A DNA stretch of 64,000 nt from Nonomuraea spiralis (GCF_014648435.1 NZ_BMRC01000002.1:186001-250000); one strand, 5' to 3'; shown: positions 43,871 through 53,184, counted from the first letter of the stretch. Numbers and translations are program-made. The notes: generated by a model from the sequence alone, not told the origin.

Positions 43871-44257
43871 TCAGATCGACAGGACGGCCCCGCCGCCGGC
43901 CTTCATCATGCAGGCGTTGGCGTAGACCTTGCCCCACTTGATCGTCTTGTCGTTCCACTTGCCGAGGATCATGACGGCGCGCGGCTCGACCTCCTTGCCG
44001 CACGACGCCTTCGGCGAGACGTTGAGCTTGGCCGGATCGCCGCCCACCTTGCGCAGCAGCTCGCAGGCCGCGTGGGCGGAGGGGTGGGTGCCGCCGTCGG
44101 GGCTGCAGTTGAGCCAGGCGCCCTTGGTGGGGCCGTTCTTCACCGCGACGGTGATCTTGAGGACGACCTTGGGGGTACGCGGCGCCGCCAGGGAGGGCGA
44201 CGACGCGCCCAGCACGAAAGCTCCGCACAGAGCGATCGTGCCGACTGCTCGCATCAT
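43871..44257 (-). CDS. Subtilisin-inhibitor-like (SSI) secreted protein
   Basis: 128 residues with a signal peptide (about 1-25). The mature domain has the SSI arrangement: LNCSPDGGTHPSAHAACELL (Cys51, Cys65), the reactive loop at Cys86-Gly-Lys88-Glu, and an ending ANACMMKAGGGAVLSI (Cys116) that aligns with the C-terminus of Streptomyces subtilisin inhibitor. In SSI the P1 residue is two after the third Cys, which here is Lys88, so trypsin-like proteases are the inferred target. The ATGATG start has GGAG 9 bases upstream. Confidence 0.85.
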   Translation of the reverse strand: MMRAVGTIALCGAFVLGASSPSLAAPRTPKVVLKITVAVKNGPTKGAWLNCSPDGGTHPSAHAACELLRKVGGDPAKLNVSPKASCGKEVEPRAVMILGKWNDKTIKWGKVYANACMMKAGGGAVLSI

Positions 44258-44316
44258 GGTTACTCTCCGTTCGTAGGACGGCACAGTACGCTACGGCGGA
44301 GAAGGCCCGGACGCGG

Positions 44317-44339
44317 GGAGGCCCGCCGGGCGGGCCTCC
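44317..44339 (-). terminator. Terminator of the beta-oxidation operon
   Basis: A 23-base perfect palindrome centred on CCGG with arms GGAGGCCCGCC and its complement, just beyond the stop of the minus-strand fad operon. Confidence 0.75.
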
Positions 44340-44345
44340 GTAAAA

Positions 44346-46433
44346 TCACGCGGGCAGCGAGGCCACACCGGGCGGAAGGAACCGCGGCTGGGCGATGCCC
44401 GACCTGTCCAGATAAGGCGTGACGCCACCCAGATGGAACGGCCAGCCGGCGCCCAGGATCATGCACAGGTCGATGTCCTGCGGCGCGGCGACGACGTCCT
44501 CGTCCAGCATGATCCGGATCTCCCGGGCCAGCGCCCCGAGCACACGCTCGCGGACCTGCTCGGCCGTGGACGGCGAGGTGCCCCCGCCGAACAGGGCCAC
44601 CGCCTCCGGGTCGAGCGAGAAGTCCGGACGGTAGACGCCGGGCTTGCCCGAGGCGACCAGCTTGGCCATGTTCTCCGAGACGCCGAACCGCTCGGGGAAC
44701 GCCTCGTGCAGCGTCTCGGCCACGTGCAGGCCGACGGCGGGGCCGACGAGCTGCAACAACGCGAACGGCGTCATCGGCAGCCCGAGCCCGTCGAGCGCGT
44801 GCTCGGCGACCTCCAGCGGCGTGCCCTCGTCCACGGCGGCGACGACCTCGCCCATGAAGCAGGTCAGCAGCCGGTTGACCACGAACGCCGGAGCGTCCTT
44901 GACCAGCACGGACGACTTCCGCAGCGTCTTGCCGACCGCGAACGCCGTGGCCAGCGTGGCGTCGTCGGTCGCGGCGCCCCTGATGATCTCCAGCAGCGGC
45001 ATCACCGCGACCGGGTTGAAGAAGTGGAACCCGACCAGCCGCTCGGGGTGCGCCAGCCCGGCGCCCATCTCGGTGAGCGAGAGCGAGGAGGTGTTGGTGG
45101 CGAGCACGCACTCGGCCGAGACGACGGCCTCGACCTCGGCGAACACCTGCTTCTTGACCGCCATGTCCTCGAAGACGGCCTCGATCACGAAGTCGGCGTC
45201 GGCGAAGGCGTCCTTGGTCAGCGAGCCGGTGACCAGGGACTTGAGCCGGTTGGCCTGGTCGGCCGAGACGCGGCCCTTGCCCAGCAGCTTGTCGACCTCG
45301 GCGTGCACGTACCCGACGCCCTTGTCCAGGCGGGCCCGGTCGAGGTCGGTCAGGACGACCGGCACCTCCAGGCGGCGGGCGAACAGCAGCGCCATCTGCG
45401 AGGCCATCAGCCCGGCGCCCACGACGCCGACCTTGGTGACCTTGCGGGCCAGCGCCTTGTCGGGCGCGCCCGCGGGGCGCTTGGCGCGCCGCTGGACCAG
45501 GTCGAAGGAGTAGAGCCCGGCCCGCAGCTCGTCGCTCATCAGCAGGTCGGCCAGGGCCTCGTCCTCGGCGGCGAAGCCCTCGTCGCGGGAGGCGGTCGCG
45601 GCCCGTTCGACGAGGTCGAGCGCCCGGTAGGGGGCGGGGGAGGCGCCGCGCAGCTTCATGTCCACCAGGAAGCGCGCGTCGGCGACGGCCTTCTCCCAGC
45701 CGTCGTGCTCCCGGCGCTCGACGGTGACCTCGCCCTTGAGCACGCGGGCCGCCCAGCGCAGCGACTCCTCCAGGAAGTCGGCCGGCTCGAACATCGCGTC
45801 AGCGACGCCCAGCTCGTACGCGTCCGCGCCCTTGATCATGCGGTTCTGGGACAGCGGGTTCTCGATGATCAGCTTGATCGCGGCCGCCGGGCCGATCAGG
45901 CGGGGGAGGAGCTGCGTGCCGCCCCAGCCGGGCACCAGGCCGAGGAAACACTCGGGCAGCGCCACCGCGGGCACGCCGGAGGAGATCGTCCGGTACGCGC
46001 AGTGCAGCGCGATCTCCAGGCCGCCGCCCATGGCCGCGCCGTTCACGAACGCGAACGACGGGATCGGCAGCTCGCCCAGCCTGCGGAAGACGTGGTGGCC
46101 CAGCGCGCCGATGGCCAGGGCCTCCTCGCGCGAGGCCACGGACGCCGCGCCCTTGAGGTCGGCGCCGACGGCGAAGATGAACGGCTTGCCCGTGACGCCC
46201 ACGGCGGCCAGGTCGGTGCGCCCGGCGATCTCCGTCAGGGCTTCGTCCAGCGCGAACAGGCCGTTCGGGCCGAAGGTGTTGGGCTTGGTGTGGTCGAAGC
46301 CGTTGTCCAGCGTGATCAGGGCCATCGTGCCCGCGCCGCCGGGCAGCGGCACGTCGCGGACCAGCGCCTTGGTGACGACCTCGTCGGTGTTGCGTCCGCT
46401 CAGCAGCGCGCGCCAGGTCTCGATGTCGCTCAT
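44346..46433 (-). CDS. fadJ: Multifunctional enoyl-CoA hydratase / 3-hydroxyacyl-CoA dehydrogenase
   Basis: 695 residues. The N-terminal crotonase domain has FIFAVGADLKGAASV and NGAAMGGGLEIALHCAYR, then ALPECFLGLVPGWGGTQLL. The central NAD-binding domain starts VTKVGVVGAGLMASQMALLF, with FIEAVFE-type and NTSSLSLTEMGAGLAHPERL segments and the catalytic HFFNPVAVMPLLEII. Two C-terminal 3HCDH domains follow. It performs two steps of fatty-acid beta-oxidation with the thiolase encoded just upstream. Its ATG overlaps the thiolase stop by 4 bases, so the two are coupled as in fadBA-type operons. Confidence 0.93.
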   Translation of the reverse strand: MSDIETWRALLSGRNTDEVVTKALVRDVPLPGGAGTMALITLDNGFDHTKPNTFGPNGLFALDEALTEIAGRTDLAAVGVTGKPFIFAVGADLKGAASVASREEALAIGALGHHVFRRLGELPIPSFAFVNGAAMGGGLEIALHCAYRTISSGVPAVALPECFLGLVPGWGGTQLLPRLIGPAAAIKLIIENPLSQNRMIKGADAYELGVADAMFEPADFLEESLRWAARVLKGEVTVERREHDGWEKAVADARFLVDMKLRGASPAPYRALDLVERAATASRDEGFAAEDEALADLLMSDELRAGLYSFDLVQRRAKRPAGAPDKALARKVTKVGVVGAGLMASQMALLFARRLEVPVVLTDLDRARLDKGVGYVHAEVDKLLGKGRVSADQANRLKSLVTGSLTKDAFADADFVIEAVFEDMAVKKQVFAEVEAVVSAECVLATNTSSLSLTEMGAGLAHPERLVGFHFFNPVAVMPLLEIIRGAATDDATLATAFAVGKTLRKSSVLVKDAPAFVVNRLLTCFMGEVVAAVDEGTPLEVAEHALDGLGLPMTPFALLQLVGPAVGLHVAETLHEAFPERFGVSENMAKLVASGKPGVYRPDFSLDPEAVALFGGGTSPSTAEQVRERVLGALAREIRIMLDEDVVAAPQDIDLCMILGAGWPFHLGGVTPYLDRSGIAQPRFLPPGVASLPA

Positions 46434-47614
46434 GCCAGGTTCTCCCAGATCACAGTGCCGCCCATGCCCATGCCCACGCACATGGTGGTGATGCCGTACC
46501 GCACGTCGGGCCGCTCGCCGAACTGGCGGGCGAGCTGCGTCATCAGCCGTACGCCGGAGGAGGCCAGCGGGTGGCCGAAGGCGATCGCGCCGCCGTACGG
46601 GTTGACGCGCTGGTCGTCGTCGGCGAGGCCGAAGTGCTCCAGGAACGCCAGCACCTGGACGGCGAACGCCTCGTTGATCTCGAACAGGCCGATGTCGCCG
46701 ATGGACAGCCCGGCCAGGCGCAGCGCCCGCTCGGTGGACGGGATCGGGCCGACGCCCATCACCTCGGGGTCCACACCCGCGAACGCGTAGGAGACCAGGC
46801 GCATCTTCGGCGCCAGGCCCAGTTCGGCGGCGACGTCGCGGGCGGCCACGATGCAGCCGGTGGCGCCGTCGTTGATGCCGGAGGAGTTGCCCGCGGTGAC
46901 GTTGCCGTGCGGGCGGAAGGGCGTCTTGAGCGCGCCCAGCGCCTCCATCGTGGTGCCGGGGCGCGGCGCCTCGTCCTCGGCGGCCAGGCCCCAGCCCTTC
47001 TCGGCCGTCCTGATGGCGGTGGGCACCAGGTCCGGCTGGATCTTGCCGTCGGCGTACGCCTTGGCCGCCTTCTCCTGCGAGAGCACCGCGTAGGCGTCGG
47101 CGCGCTCCTTGGAGATCGACGGGTAGCGGTCGTGCAGGTTCTCGGCGGTCATGCCCATGACCAGCGCGCTCGGGTCGACCAGCTTCTCCGACAGGAAGCG
47201 CGGATTGGGGTCCACGCCCTCGCCCATCGGGTGGCGGCCCATGTGCTCGACGCCGCCGGCGATGGCCACGTCGTACGCGCCGAAGGCGATGCCGCCCGCG
47301 ACCGTGGTGACGGCGGTCATCGCGCCCGCGCACATGCGGTCGATCGCGTAGCCGGGCACGGTCTTGGGCAACCCGGCCAGCACCGCCGCCGAGCGGCCGA
47401 TGGTCAGGCCCTGGTCGCCGATCTGCGTCGTCGCGGCGATGGCCACCTCGTCCACGCGCTCGGGAGGCAGGCCGGGGTTGCGCCGGATGAGCTCGCGGAT
47501 GACGCGGACGACCATGTCGTCGGCGCGGGTCTCCGCGTACAGTCCCTTCGGTCCTGACCTGCCGAAAGGCGTGCGTACGCCGTCGACGAACACGACGTCA
47601 CGAGAGGAAGGCAC
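46430..47614 (-). CDS. fadA: Acetyl-CoA acyltransferase (thiolase)
   Basis: 394 residues, standard thiolase length. The nucleophilic Cys lies in DRMCAGAMTAVTTVA, and the second active-site elements are INEAFAVQ, GGAIAFGHPLASSG and the C-terminal CVGMGMGG. It cleaves 3-ketoacyl-CoA in the last step of beta-oxidation. Start is GTG at 47614 with GAGGAGC upstream, giving the family beginning DVVFVDGVRTPFGRSG. It is the first gene of the pair; the promoter must lie within the 40 bases to the next gene or upstream of it. Confidence 0.94.
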   Translation of the reverse strand: MPSSRDVVFVDGVRTPFGRSGPKGLYAETRADDMVVRVIRELIRRNPGLPPERVDEVAIAATTQIGDQGLTIGRSAAVLAGLPKTVPGYAIDRMCAGAMTAVTTVAGGIAFGAYDVAIAGGVEHMGRHPMGEGVDPNPRFLSEKLVDPSALVMGMTAENLHDRYPSISKERADAYAVLSQEKAAKAYADGKIQPDLVPTAIRTAEKGWGLAAEDEAPRPGTTMEALGALKTPFRPHGNVTAGNSSGINDGATGCIVAARDVAAELGLAPKMRLVSYAFAGVDPEVMGVGPIPSTERALRLAGLSIGDIGLFEINEAFAVQVLAFLEHFGLADDDQRVNPYGGAIAFGHPLASSGVRLMTQLARQFGERPDVRYGITTMCVGMGMGGTVIWENLA

Positions 47615-47654
47615 GGATTCGCTCCTCGTTCCTGGATGGGGTTCCGGGCCCATG

Positions 47655-48392
47655 CTACTCGTCGGTAACTACTCCGCAGACGAGGGCGGCGGTCAGCAGC
47701 GCGTAAACGATCGGCATGGGCGGCTCCCAGAGATGGGCGCGGGCTCCGAGCAGGGCGGCGACCGCCATGGCCGCGCCCGTCCAGAGCGCCGCGCCCCCTC
47801 GTGGGCGCGTGCCCCGGCCGGGATCCCACGGATCGCCAGGTGATCCACCCGGCCGACCGGCACGCGCCACTATCCCCAGCGTGTCCCGTGCCCACCAGAG
47901 CAGGAACGACACCCCGGCGGCCAGGCCGAGCAGCATGACGGCCTCGACGCCCCAGCTCAGGGCGTCGGCGACGGCGTACAGGGCGGCCGCCCGGAACTGG
48001 CCGGGAGCGGTGCAGCCGAGCAGCAGCAACACCGCCCAGCCGCACGCGAGGGCGAGCCGGCTCAGCGGGCGGCGGCGCGCGGAGGGCGGCACGGCGAACA
48101 GCTCGCGCTCGCGGCGGCGCACCGCGCGCGCCCGCGCGCCCCAGAGCAGCTGCGTGAGCGCCAGCGCGGGCAGCGCGCCCGCGAAGGCCGCCAGCGACAG
48201 TACGGCGAGTGGCGACGTCTGCTCCCTGGTCGGCGCCCGGTCGGCCAGGATCTGGGCCGTGGCCAGCAGGGCGATCGAGCTGGAGAGCGTGACGAAGACG
48301 GCCCGGCGGGCGGCTCGGGCCCGCGCCCGCAGTCCGGCCAGCGCCTCGGCGCCTGGAGGGGGCGCCATCTCGGTCAGAAGCATGAACGTCAT
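47655..48392 (-). CDS. Hypothetical multi-pass membrane protein
   Basis: 245 residues with five to six hydrophobic helices (about 30-50, 65-88, 112-130, 140-165, 200-220, 228-245) separated by Arg-rich cytoplasmic loops. No family recognised. It lies upstream of and on the same strand as the thiolase gene (40-base gap) and may be part of that transcript. Two in-frame ATGs at 48392 and 48383 are possible starts. Confidence 0.6.
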   Translation of the reverse strand: MTFMLLTEMAPPPGAEALAGLRARARAARRAVFVTLSSSIALLATAQILADRAPTREQTSPLAVLSLAAFAGALPALALTQLLWGARARAVRRRERELFAVPPSARRRPLSRLALACGWAVLLLLGCTAPGQFRAAALYAVADALSWGVEAVMLLGLAAGVSFLLWWARDTLGIVARAGRPGGSPGDPWDPGRGTRPRGGAALWTGAAMAVAALLGARAHLWEPPMPIVYALLTAALVCGVVTDE

Positions 48393-48604
48393 GATGGCGT
48401 CACATACCGTAGCGACGCCCCGGATTCACGTGCTTTGGATGGAGCCCTTTCCGGCGGCTCGCGGCAGGTAACAGTGGCAGTCCGGCATCTTCCTGGCATC
48501 CCATGAAATGCGCGACATTCCGTGAAACGGCGGATTTTCAGTATGCTGCGCGTCACACCGGAGGGGGCCGCGTCACTGCTGGGCGCGCGGGTGGAGGGGG
48601 ACCT

Positions 48605-50086
48605 GTGAGCAAGGGCTGGGACACGGCGGTAAGGCCGCAGCACGGCGCCCGTCGCCGCGACGACCAGCGTCCGGGGCGCGCTCGGCGTGTCTCCCCGATG
48701 GGCTGGGTGAGCATCGCCCTGACGTTCGTGCTGGTGGCGGTCACACTGGGCGGGTACGCGTACTGGCGCAGCCTCGACGGCGGCATCTCGCGCGTGCCCG
48801 TCGACCCCGGGCGTACGCGGCCGCCGGAGACCGGCGCGCTCAACGTGCTGCTCGTCGGCTCGGACTCGCGCGAGGGCGACAACAAGAAGTACGGCGCCAA
48901 GTCGCAGGGCCTCGGCGAGCGCACCGACACGATCATGATGCTGCACATCTCCCCCAACAGGGACAAGGCCACCATGATGAGCTTCCCCCGGGACACCATG
49001 GTCATGATCCCGCAGTGCCGCAGCCGCACCGGCGCGGTGCTGGCCGGGGGGCTGCGCCAGATCAACTCCGCCTTCAACGACGGCGGCATCAACTGCACGG
49101 TCGCGACGCTCGAATCGCTCACCAACATCAAGATCAACCACATCGTGAAGGTGGACTTCACCGGCTTCAAGGGCATCGTCGACGCCCTCGGCGGCATCGA
49201 GATCTGCCTGCCCAAGGCGGTCAACGACCCCAAGGCCAAGCTCCAGCTCAGCGCGGGCAAGCACGTGGTCTCCGGCGAGCAGGCCCTCGGCTACGTGCGC
49301 ACCCGCTACGCCCTCGGCGACGGCAGCGACCTGGGCCGCATCCAGCGCCAGCAGGTCTTCCTCAACAAGGTGCTGGCCAAGGTCACCGACGGCGGGCTGC
49401 TGACCGACCCCATCAAGCTCAAGGGGTTCCTCGAGGCCGCGACCAAGGCCGTCACCCTGGACGACGACCTCACGCTGTCCCGGATGCTGGAGATCGGCGA
49501 CAGCGTCAAGGGGCTGACCGCCAAGGAGCTCAAGGGCATCACCGTGCCGGTGGAGGCGTACCCGGCCGACAAGAACCGGGTGCAGCTCAAGCAGCCGGAC
49601 GCCCGGAACTTCTTCGAGGCCGTGCGCGCCGACGTCGAGGTCACCCCGACCACGGCCGCCGTCAAGCCCAAGGTCGCCAACGACCAGGTACGCGTCCAGG
49701 TGCTCAACGGCACCGCCGAGGCGGGCAAGGCGGCCCTGGTGGCCGACGAGCTGGCCGATCAGGGGTTCGTCGTGGTCCAGGTCGGCAACGCGGCTTCGGC
49801 GGCCACCACGTCGATCAGGTACGCGAAGAAGGACGCCGACAACGGCATCGCCTACGGGGACGCGGTGGCCGCCCGGCTGTCGAAGGACAAGCGCACCCCG
49901 GAGGCGGGCAAGGTCGCCCCGGTCAACCCGAAGCCGTACGCGGGCAAGGCCGCCACGCGCACGCCCGGCGGGCCGATCATCCAGCTCGTCATCGGGGCCG
50001 ACTGGCCGGGCGTGCGCGTGGTGTCGGCGATCCCGGACTCACTCAAGGACAAGGTGGTCGACTCCACCACGAACCCCTGCATGTGA
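48605..50086 (+). CDS. LytR-CpsA-Psr (LCP) family protein with LytR_C domain
   Basis: 493 residues. One membrane helix near 31-55 is followed by the LCP catalytic domain: ALNVLLVGSDSREGDN, ERTDTIMMLHISPNRDKATM, SFPRDTMVMIPQCRSRTGAV and LGYVRTRYALGDGSDLGRIQRQQ. Arg and Asp residues that bind pyrophosphate lipids are present. The C-terminal LytR_C domain starts VRVQVLNGTAEAGKAALVAD. LCP enzymes attach polymers such as teichoic acids or arabinogalactan to peptidoglycan outside the membrane. GTG start with GGAGGGGG upstream. Confidence 0.93.
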   Translation: MSKGWDTAVRPQHGARRRDDQRPGRARRVSPMGWVSIALTFVLVAVTLGGYAYWRSLDGGISRVPVDPGRTRPPETGALNVLLVGSDSREGDNKKYGAKSQGLGERTDTIMMLHISPNRDKATMMSFPRDTMVMIPQCRSRTGAVLAGGLRQINSAFNDGGINCTVATLESLTNIKINHIVKVDFTGFKGIVDALGGIEICLPKAVNDPKAKLQLSAGKHVVSGEQALGYVRTRYALGDGSDLGRIQRQQVFLNKVLAKVTDGGLLTDPIKLKGFLEAATKAVTLDDDLTLSRMLEIGDSVKGLTAKELKGITVPVEAYPADKNRVQLKQPDARNFFEAVRADVEVTPTTAAVKPKVANDQVRVQVLNGTAEAGKAALVADELADQGFVVVQVGNAASAATTSIRYAKKDADNGIAYGDAVAARLSKDKRTPEAGKVAPVNPKPYAGKAATRTPGGPIIQLVIGADWPGVRVVSAIPDSLKDKVVDSTTNPCM

Positions 50087-50114
50087 CCACTCGCCCGGAC
50101 CTCCGGGCCGGGGG

Positions 50115-50408
50115 CTAGAAGTCTTCGGCCAGGAGCAGGGCGATCAGGCCGGGGAAGCGGGTGTCGAGGTCGTCGCGGCGCAGCCGGATGAACAGCTTGC
50201 GGCCCTCCGGGCGCTGGCAGATGACGCCCGCCTCGCGCAGCACCCGCCAATGGGCGGTCAGCGTGGACTTCGGCACGTCGGCCACGACCTCCCCGCAGAA
50301 CAGCTCGTCCCCGGAGGCCAGGGCGCGCACGATCTGGGCGCGTACGGGATGGCCGAGCGCGGCGAGCACCTCCACCAACTGGATCTGGTCACGCGACGGG
50401 TGCAGCAT
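50115..50408 (-). CDS. ArsR-type winged-helix regulator
   Basis: 97 residues: LVEVLAALGHPVRAQIVRAL, then ELFCGEVVADVPKSTLTAHW, RVLREAGVICQRPEGRKLF and IRLRRDDLD. This is the ArsR/HTH_20 fold. Two Cys are present but not in an obvious metal site. It is divergent from the monooxygenase gene, and CGAACGAT with an inverted partner lies between them, so it probably represses that gene. Start ATG 50408. Confidence 0.88.
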   Translation of the reverse strand: MLHPSRDQIQLVEVLAALGHPVRAQIVRALASGDELFCGEVVADVPKSTLTAHWRVLREAGVICQRPEGRKLFIRLRRDDLDTRFPGLIALLLAEDF

Positions 50409-50429
50409 GCGGCCATTGTACGGAAAACG

Positions 50430-50457
50430 CGAACGATGATTTGACGCCAATTGTTCG
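50430..50457. promoter_or_regulatory. Candidate ArsR operator
   Basis: CGAACGAT (50430-50437) and AATTGTTCG (50449-50457) are imperfect inverted repeats in the divergent promoter between the ArsR-type regulator and the monooxygenase. Confidence 0.45.
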
Positions 50458-50502
50458 TTTGTACGAGAATTACGTACTCATCCGGGTCTGAGGAGGAGTG
50501 TC

Positions 50503-51930
50503 GTGTTCGATGTCGCCGTCGTGGGTGGCGGGCCCGTGGGCATGTTGCTGGCCGCCGAGCTGGGTCTACAGGGAGTACGGCCGCTGGTGCTCGAACGGCT
50601 GGCCGTCCCGACCGGCCAGTCCAAGGCCGGGACGCTGCACGCGGGCATCGCCCAGAGCCTGGACCGCCGCGGCCTGCTGGAGGCCGTGGGACGCTCGACG
50701 TACGGGAGCGTGAGCTTCCACTTCTCCGGCATGTTCGGGCTCGACCTGGGCGCGGTGTCGGACGGCGGCCCGAGCATCGTGGGCAGCCCGCAGGCGTGGG
50801 CCGAGCAGGTGTTCGCGCGCCGCGCGGCGGACCTGGGCGCGGAGATCAGGCGCGGCCAGGAGGTCACCGGCCTGGAGCAGCGGGACGACCACGTCGTCCT
50901 GACCGTCAACGGCCGCGAACTGCCCGCCCGCTACGTCGTCGGCGCCGACGGCGCGCGCAGCGTGGTGCGCAAGGCGGCCGGCATCCCGTTCAGCGGCGCG
51001 GGGGCGCGCGTCGCCGCGCTCATGGGCGACGTACGGCTGCTCAGCCCGTACACGGTGCCGCCGGGCTACACGCGCACCCCGCGCGGGTGGATCATCGTCT
51101 GGCTCGACCCCGCCGGGCACAGCCGCGTCACCACGTACGACTTCCGCGCCCCGCACACCGACCGGGAGGCCCCCGTCGAGCTGGAGGAGCTGCGGGAGGC
51201 GGCCGAGCACATCCTCGGCGTCCCGGTCCCCATGGCCGACCCGCGCAACCTGTCCCGGTACGGCGACGCCGCCCTCCAGGCCGAGACGTACCGCGCCGGT
51301 CGCGTGCTGCTGGCCGGGGACGCGGCGCACGTGCACTTCCCGTGGGGCGGCCAGGGGCTGAACACCGGGATGGGGGACGCGTTCAACCTGGGCTGGAAGC
51401 TGGCCGCCGAGGTGCGCGGCGATGCCCCCGCCGGGCTGCTGGACAGCTACCACGCCGAACGGCACCCGGTCGGCGCGCGGGTGTTGTGGAACGTACGGGC
51501 CCAGAGCGCGCTGGCCGACCCCGATCCGGCCGTCGACCCGCTGCGTGAACTGTTCGCCGAGCTGATGCGGTTCGACCAGGTCAACGAGTACCTGAGCGGG
51601 ATGATCAGCGGGATGGACACGGCGTACGACGTGGGTGTGCCCGGGGCCGGGCGGATGGCGCCCGACCTGCCGGTCAAGACCGCCGACGGCGTGGTGCGCA
51701 CGGTGGAGCTGCTGCGCGCCGGGCGGGCGCTGCTGCTGGACCTCGCCGGGCGGGACGACCTGGTGGCTGCGGCGGCTCCGTGGGCGGACCGGCTGGAGAT
51801 CGTACGGGGGAGCGCGGACCACGACGCCGAGGCGCTGCTCGTGCGTCCCGACGGGTATACGGCCTGGACGTCGGGGGCGCGGGGGCACTCGCTGGAGGCG
51901 GCATTGGGCAGGTGGCTGGGACGAATGTGA
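50503..51930 (+). CDS. FAD-dependent aromatic monooxygenase
   Basis: 475 residues. FAD-binding GGGPVGMLLAAELGLQGV at the N-terminus, the DG motif in YVVGADGARSVVRKAAGIPF and the GD motif in VLLAGDAAHVHFPWGGQGLN followed by TGMGDAFNLGWKLAAE show a class A flavoprotein hydroxylase of the PheA/TfdB type. The C-terminal thioredoxin-like domain is short but present. Start is GTG with AGGAGG upstream. Such enzymes act on phenols, polyketides or drugs; the substrate here is unknown. Regulation by the divergent ArsR-type gene is likely. Confidence 0.92.
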   Translation: MFDVAVVGGGPVGMLLAAELGLQGVRPLVLERLAVPTGQSKAGTLHAGIAQSLDRRGLLEAVGRSTYGSVSFHFSGMFGLDLGAVSDGGPSIVGSPQAWAEQVFARRAADLGAEIRRGQEVTGLEQRDDHVVLTVNGRELPARYVVGADGARSVVRKAAGIPFSGAGARVAALMGDVRLLSPYTVPPGYTRTPRGWIIVWLDPAGHSRVTTYDFRAPHTDREAPVELEELREAAEHILGVPVPMADPRNLSRYGDAALQAETYRAGRVLLAGDAAHVHFPWGGQGLNTGMGDAFNLGWKLAAEVRGDAPAGLLDSYHAERHPVGARVLWNVRAQSALADPDPAVDPLRELFAELMRFDQVNEYLSGMISGMDTAYDVGVPGAGRMAPDLPVKTADGVVRTVELLRAGRALLLDLAGRDDLVAAAAPWADRLEIVRGSADHDAEALLVRPDGYTAWTSGARGHSLEAALGRWLGRM

Positions 51931-52020
51931 CAGAAAGTAACCTTAGGGAAACGTGTGAAATTTCCGGACAAGTCTGTTAAGAAAGGTCGCGGTCCGTATT
52001 CGAGCTAGAGGGGTTCCACC

Positions 52021-53157
52021 GTGGCGCGCGACGAGAACGACAGGCCGTACGAGGATGGGCAGGGTAAGAAGTCGTTAAATCCGGAGATGACCGGAGACGT
52101 GCTGTCCCCGCGGTGGAGCACCGAGGACACCGACGAGCAGCCCGCCATCCAGGTCTCCGGCAACGGGACCTACATCCTCCCGGCCGACAAGGGCGCGCAG
52201 CCGGCCGAACCGGCGCACGACGTGCTCGACGCCCCCAGCGGGTCGCACGACGTGCTCGACGGTGGCCTGAGCGGGCCGCATGACGTGCTCGGTGGCGTGA
52301 GCGGGGCGCATGACGTGCTGGACGGCGCGAGCGGGCCGCACGAGACGCTGAGCGGGTCCCACGAGGCTTTGAGCGGGCCGCACGAGACTCTGGGGAGCTT
52401 GAGCGGGCCGCACGCCGTCCTGGGCGCGGAGTCGTTCGACGCCACCGCCGGTGAGCGCGCGGCGGGCGACGACGACCTGCCGTACCTGCCGCTGGACCAG
52501 GGCTACGAGCCGGACCGCGACGACGACGCCGACCGTACGAGGCGCGGCTTCCTCGGTTCGGGCTGGACCGAGGACTCCGACGACCGGCGCGGCTCCGGGG
52601 GCGAGAGGCAGGTGCGCCGCCGTACCAGGGTGCTGGTGCTGGCGGCGGCCGCGGTGGTGCTGGTCGGGGTCGGGGCGGGATGGCTGCTCACCGGCACCTC
52701 CGCCGACGACCCGTGCGCGGCCGGCCGCTGCGCCGGCGCGAGCGAGGTGAGCGCGCCGGCGGAGACCGCGGCCCCGGAGGAGACCGAGGAGGTCGTGCCC
52801 GAGCCCACGGATACGGACACCGCCGAGCCGACCGTTTCCGAGACCGTAACCCCGACCCCCGTCGTCCACCGCGCCCGCCCCACCCGCGAGCCCTCGGTAC
52901 GGCCCACCACCCCCGCCCGCGAGAGCCGTCCGACGGACACGCCCGAGGGCAAGACCACCCACGGGCCGCGCGGCGAGATGAACGACACCTCCGACGGCGC
53001 TCCGGAGGACGCCGGCCGCCCGGCCGCCACCAAGCAGCCGGAGCAGGAGGACTCGGCCCCCACGCAGGCGCCCCCGCCGAGCCAGCAGCCGCAGCAGCCC
53101 GACCCGGCGCCGAGCGAGAAGAAGGGCCTCTTCGACATCCTGTTCCCCTGGGCCTGA
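52021..53157 (+). CDS. Membrane protein with SGxHDVL repeats
   Basis: 378 residues. The cytoplasmic N-terminus has a tract of eight imperfect repeats (residues 65-134) of the form Ser-Gly-x-His-(Asp/Glu)-x-Leu, then an acidic segment. A single membrane helix (204-224) follows an Arg-rich stop signal (RQVRRRTRV). The outer part is a Thr/Pro/Glu-rich, probably glycosylated or extended tail of about 140 residues ending KKGLFDILFPWA. No family recognised. GTG start with AGAGGGG upstream. It lies alone between the monooxygenase and the LacI regulator. Confidence 0.75.
   Translation: MARDENDRPYEDGQGKKSLNPEMTGDVLSPRWSTEDTDEQPAIQVSGNGTYILPADKGAQPAEPAHDVLDAPSGSHDVLDGGLSGPHDVLGGVSGAHDVLDGASGPHETLSGSHEALSGPHETLGSLSGPHAVLGAESFDATAGERAAGDDDLPYLPLDQGYEPDRDDDADRTRRGFLGSGWTEDSDDRRGSGGERQVRRRTRVLVLAAAAVVLVGVGAGWLLTGTSADDPCAAGRCAGASEVSAPAETAAPEETEEVVPEPTDTDTAEPTVSETVTPTPVVHRARPTREPSVRPTTPARESRPTDTPEGKTTHGPRGEMNDTSDGAPEDAGRPAATKQPEQEDSAPTQAPPPSQQPQQPDPAPSEKKGLFDILFPWA
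52213..52422 (+). repeat. In-frame repeat tract encoding SGxHDxL units
   Basis: About 210 bases made of units built on AGCGGGnnnCACGA, alternating 18-36 bases apart, giving eight His-containing repeats in the protein. Confidence 0.85.
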
Positions 53158-53184
53158 CCCCCGTCTGACCCCCGTCTGAGCCCC
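53154..53184 (+). repeat. Tandem repeat containing a stop codon
   Basis: CTGACCCCCGT is present in two exact tandem copies followed by a partial third (CTGAGCCCC). The TGA of the preceding gene is in the first copy. Confidence 0.85.

Noticed and set aside
50503..51930. Rifampicin monooxygenase, paired with the Rph-like enzyme as a rifamycin resistance set
   Set aside because: The flavoprotein shows only general PheA/TfdB features. The two genes are 4 kb apart with different regulators, so a joint role is not supported.
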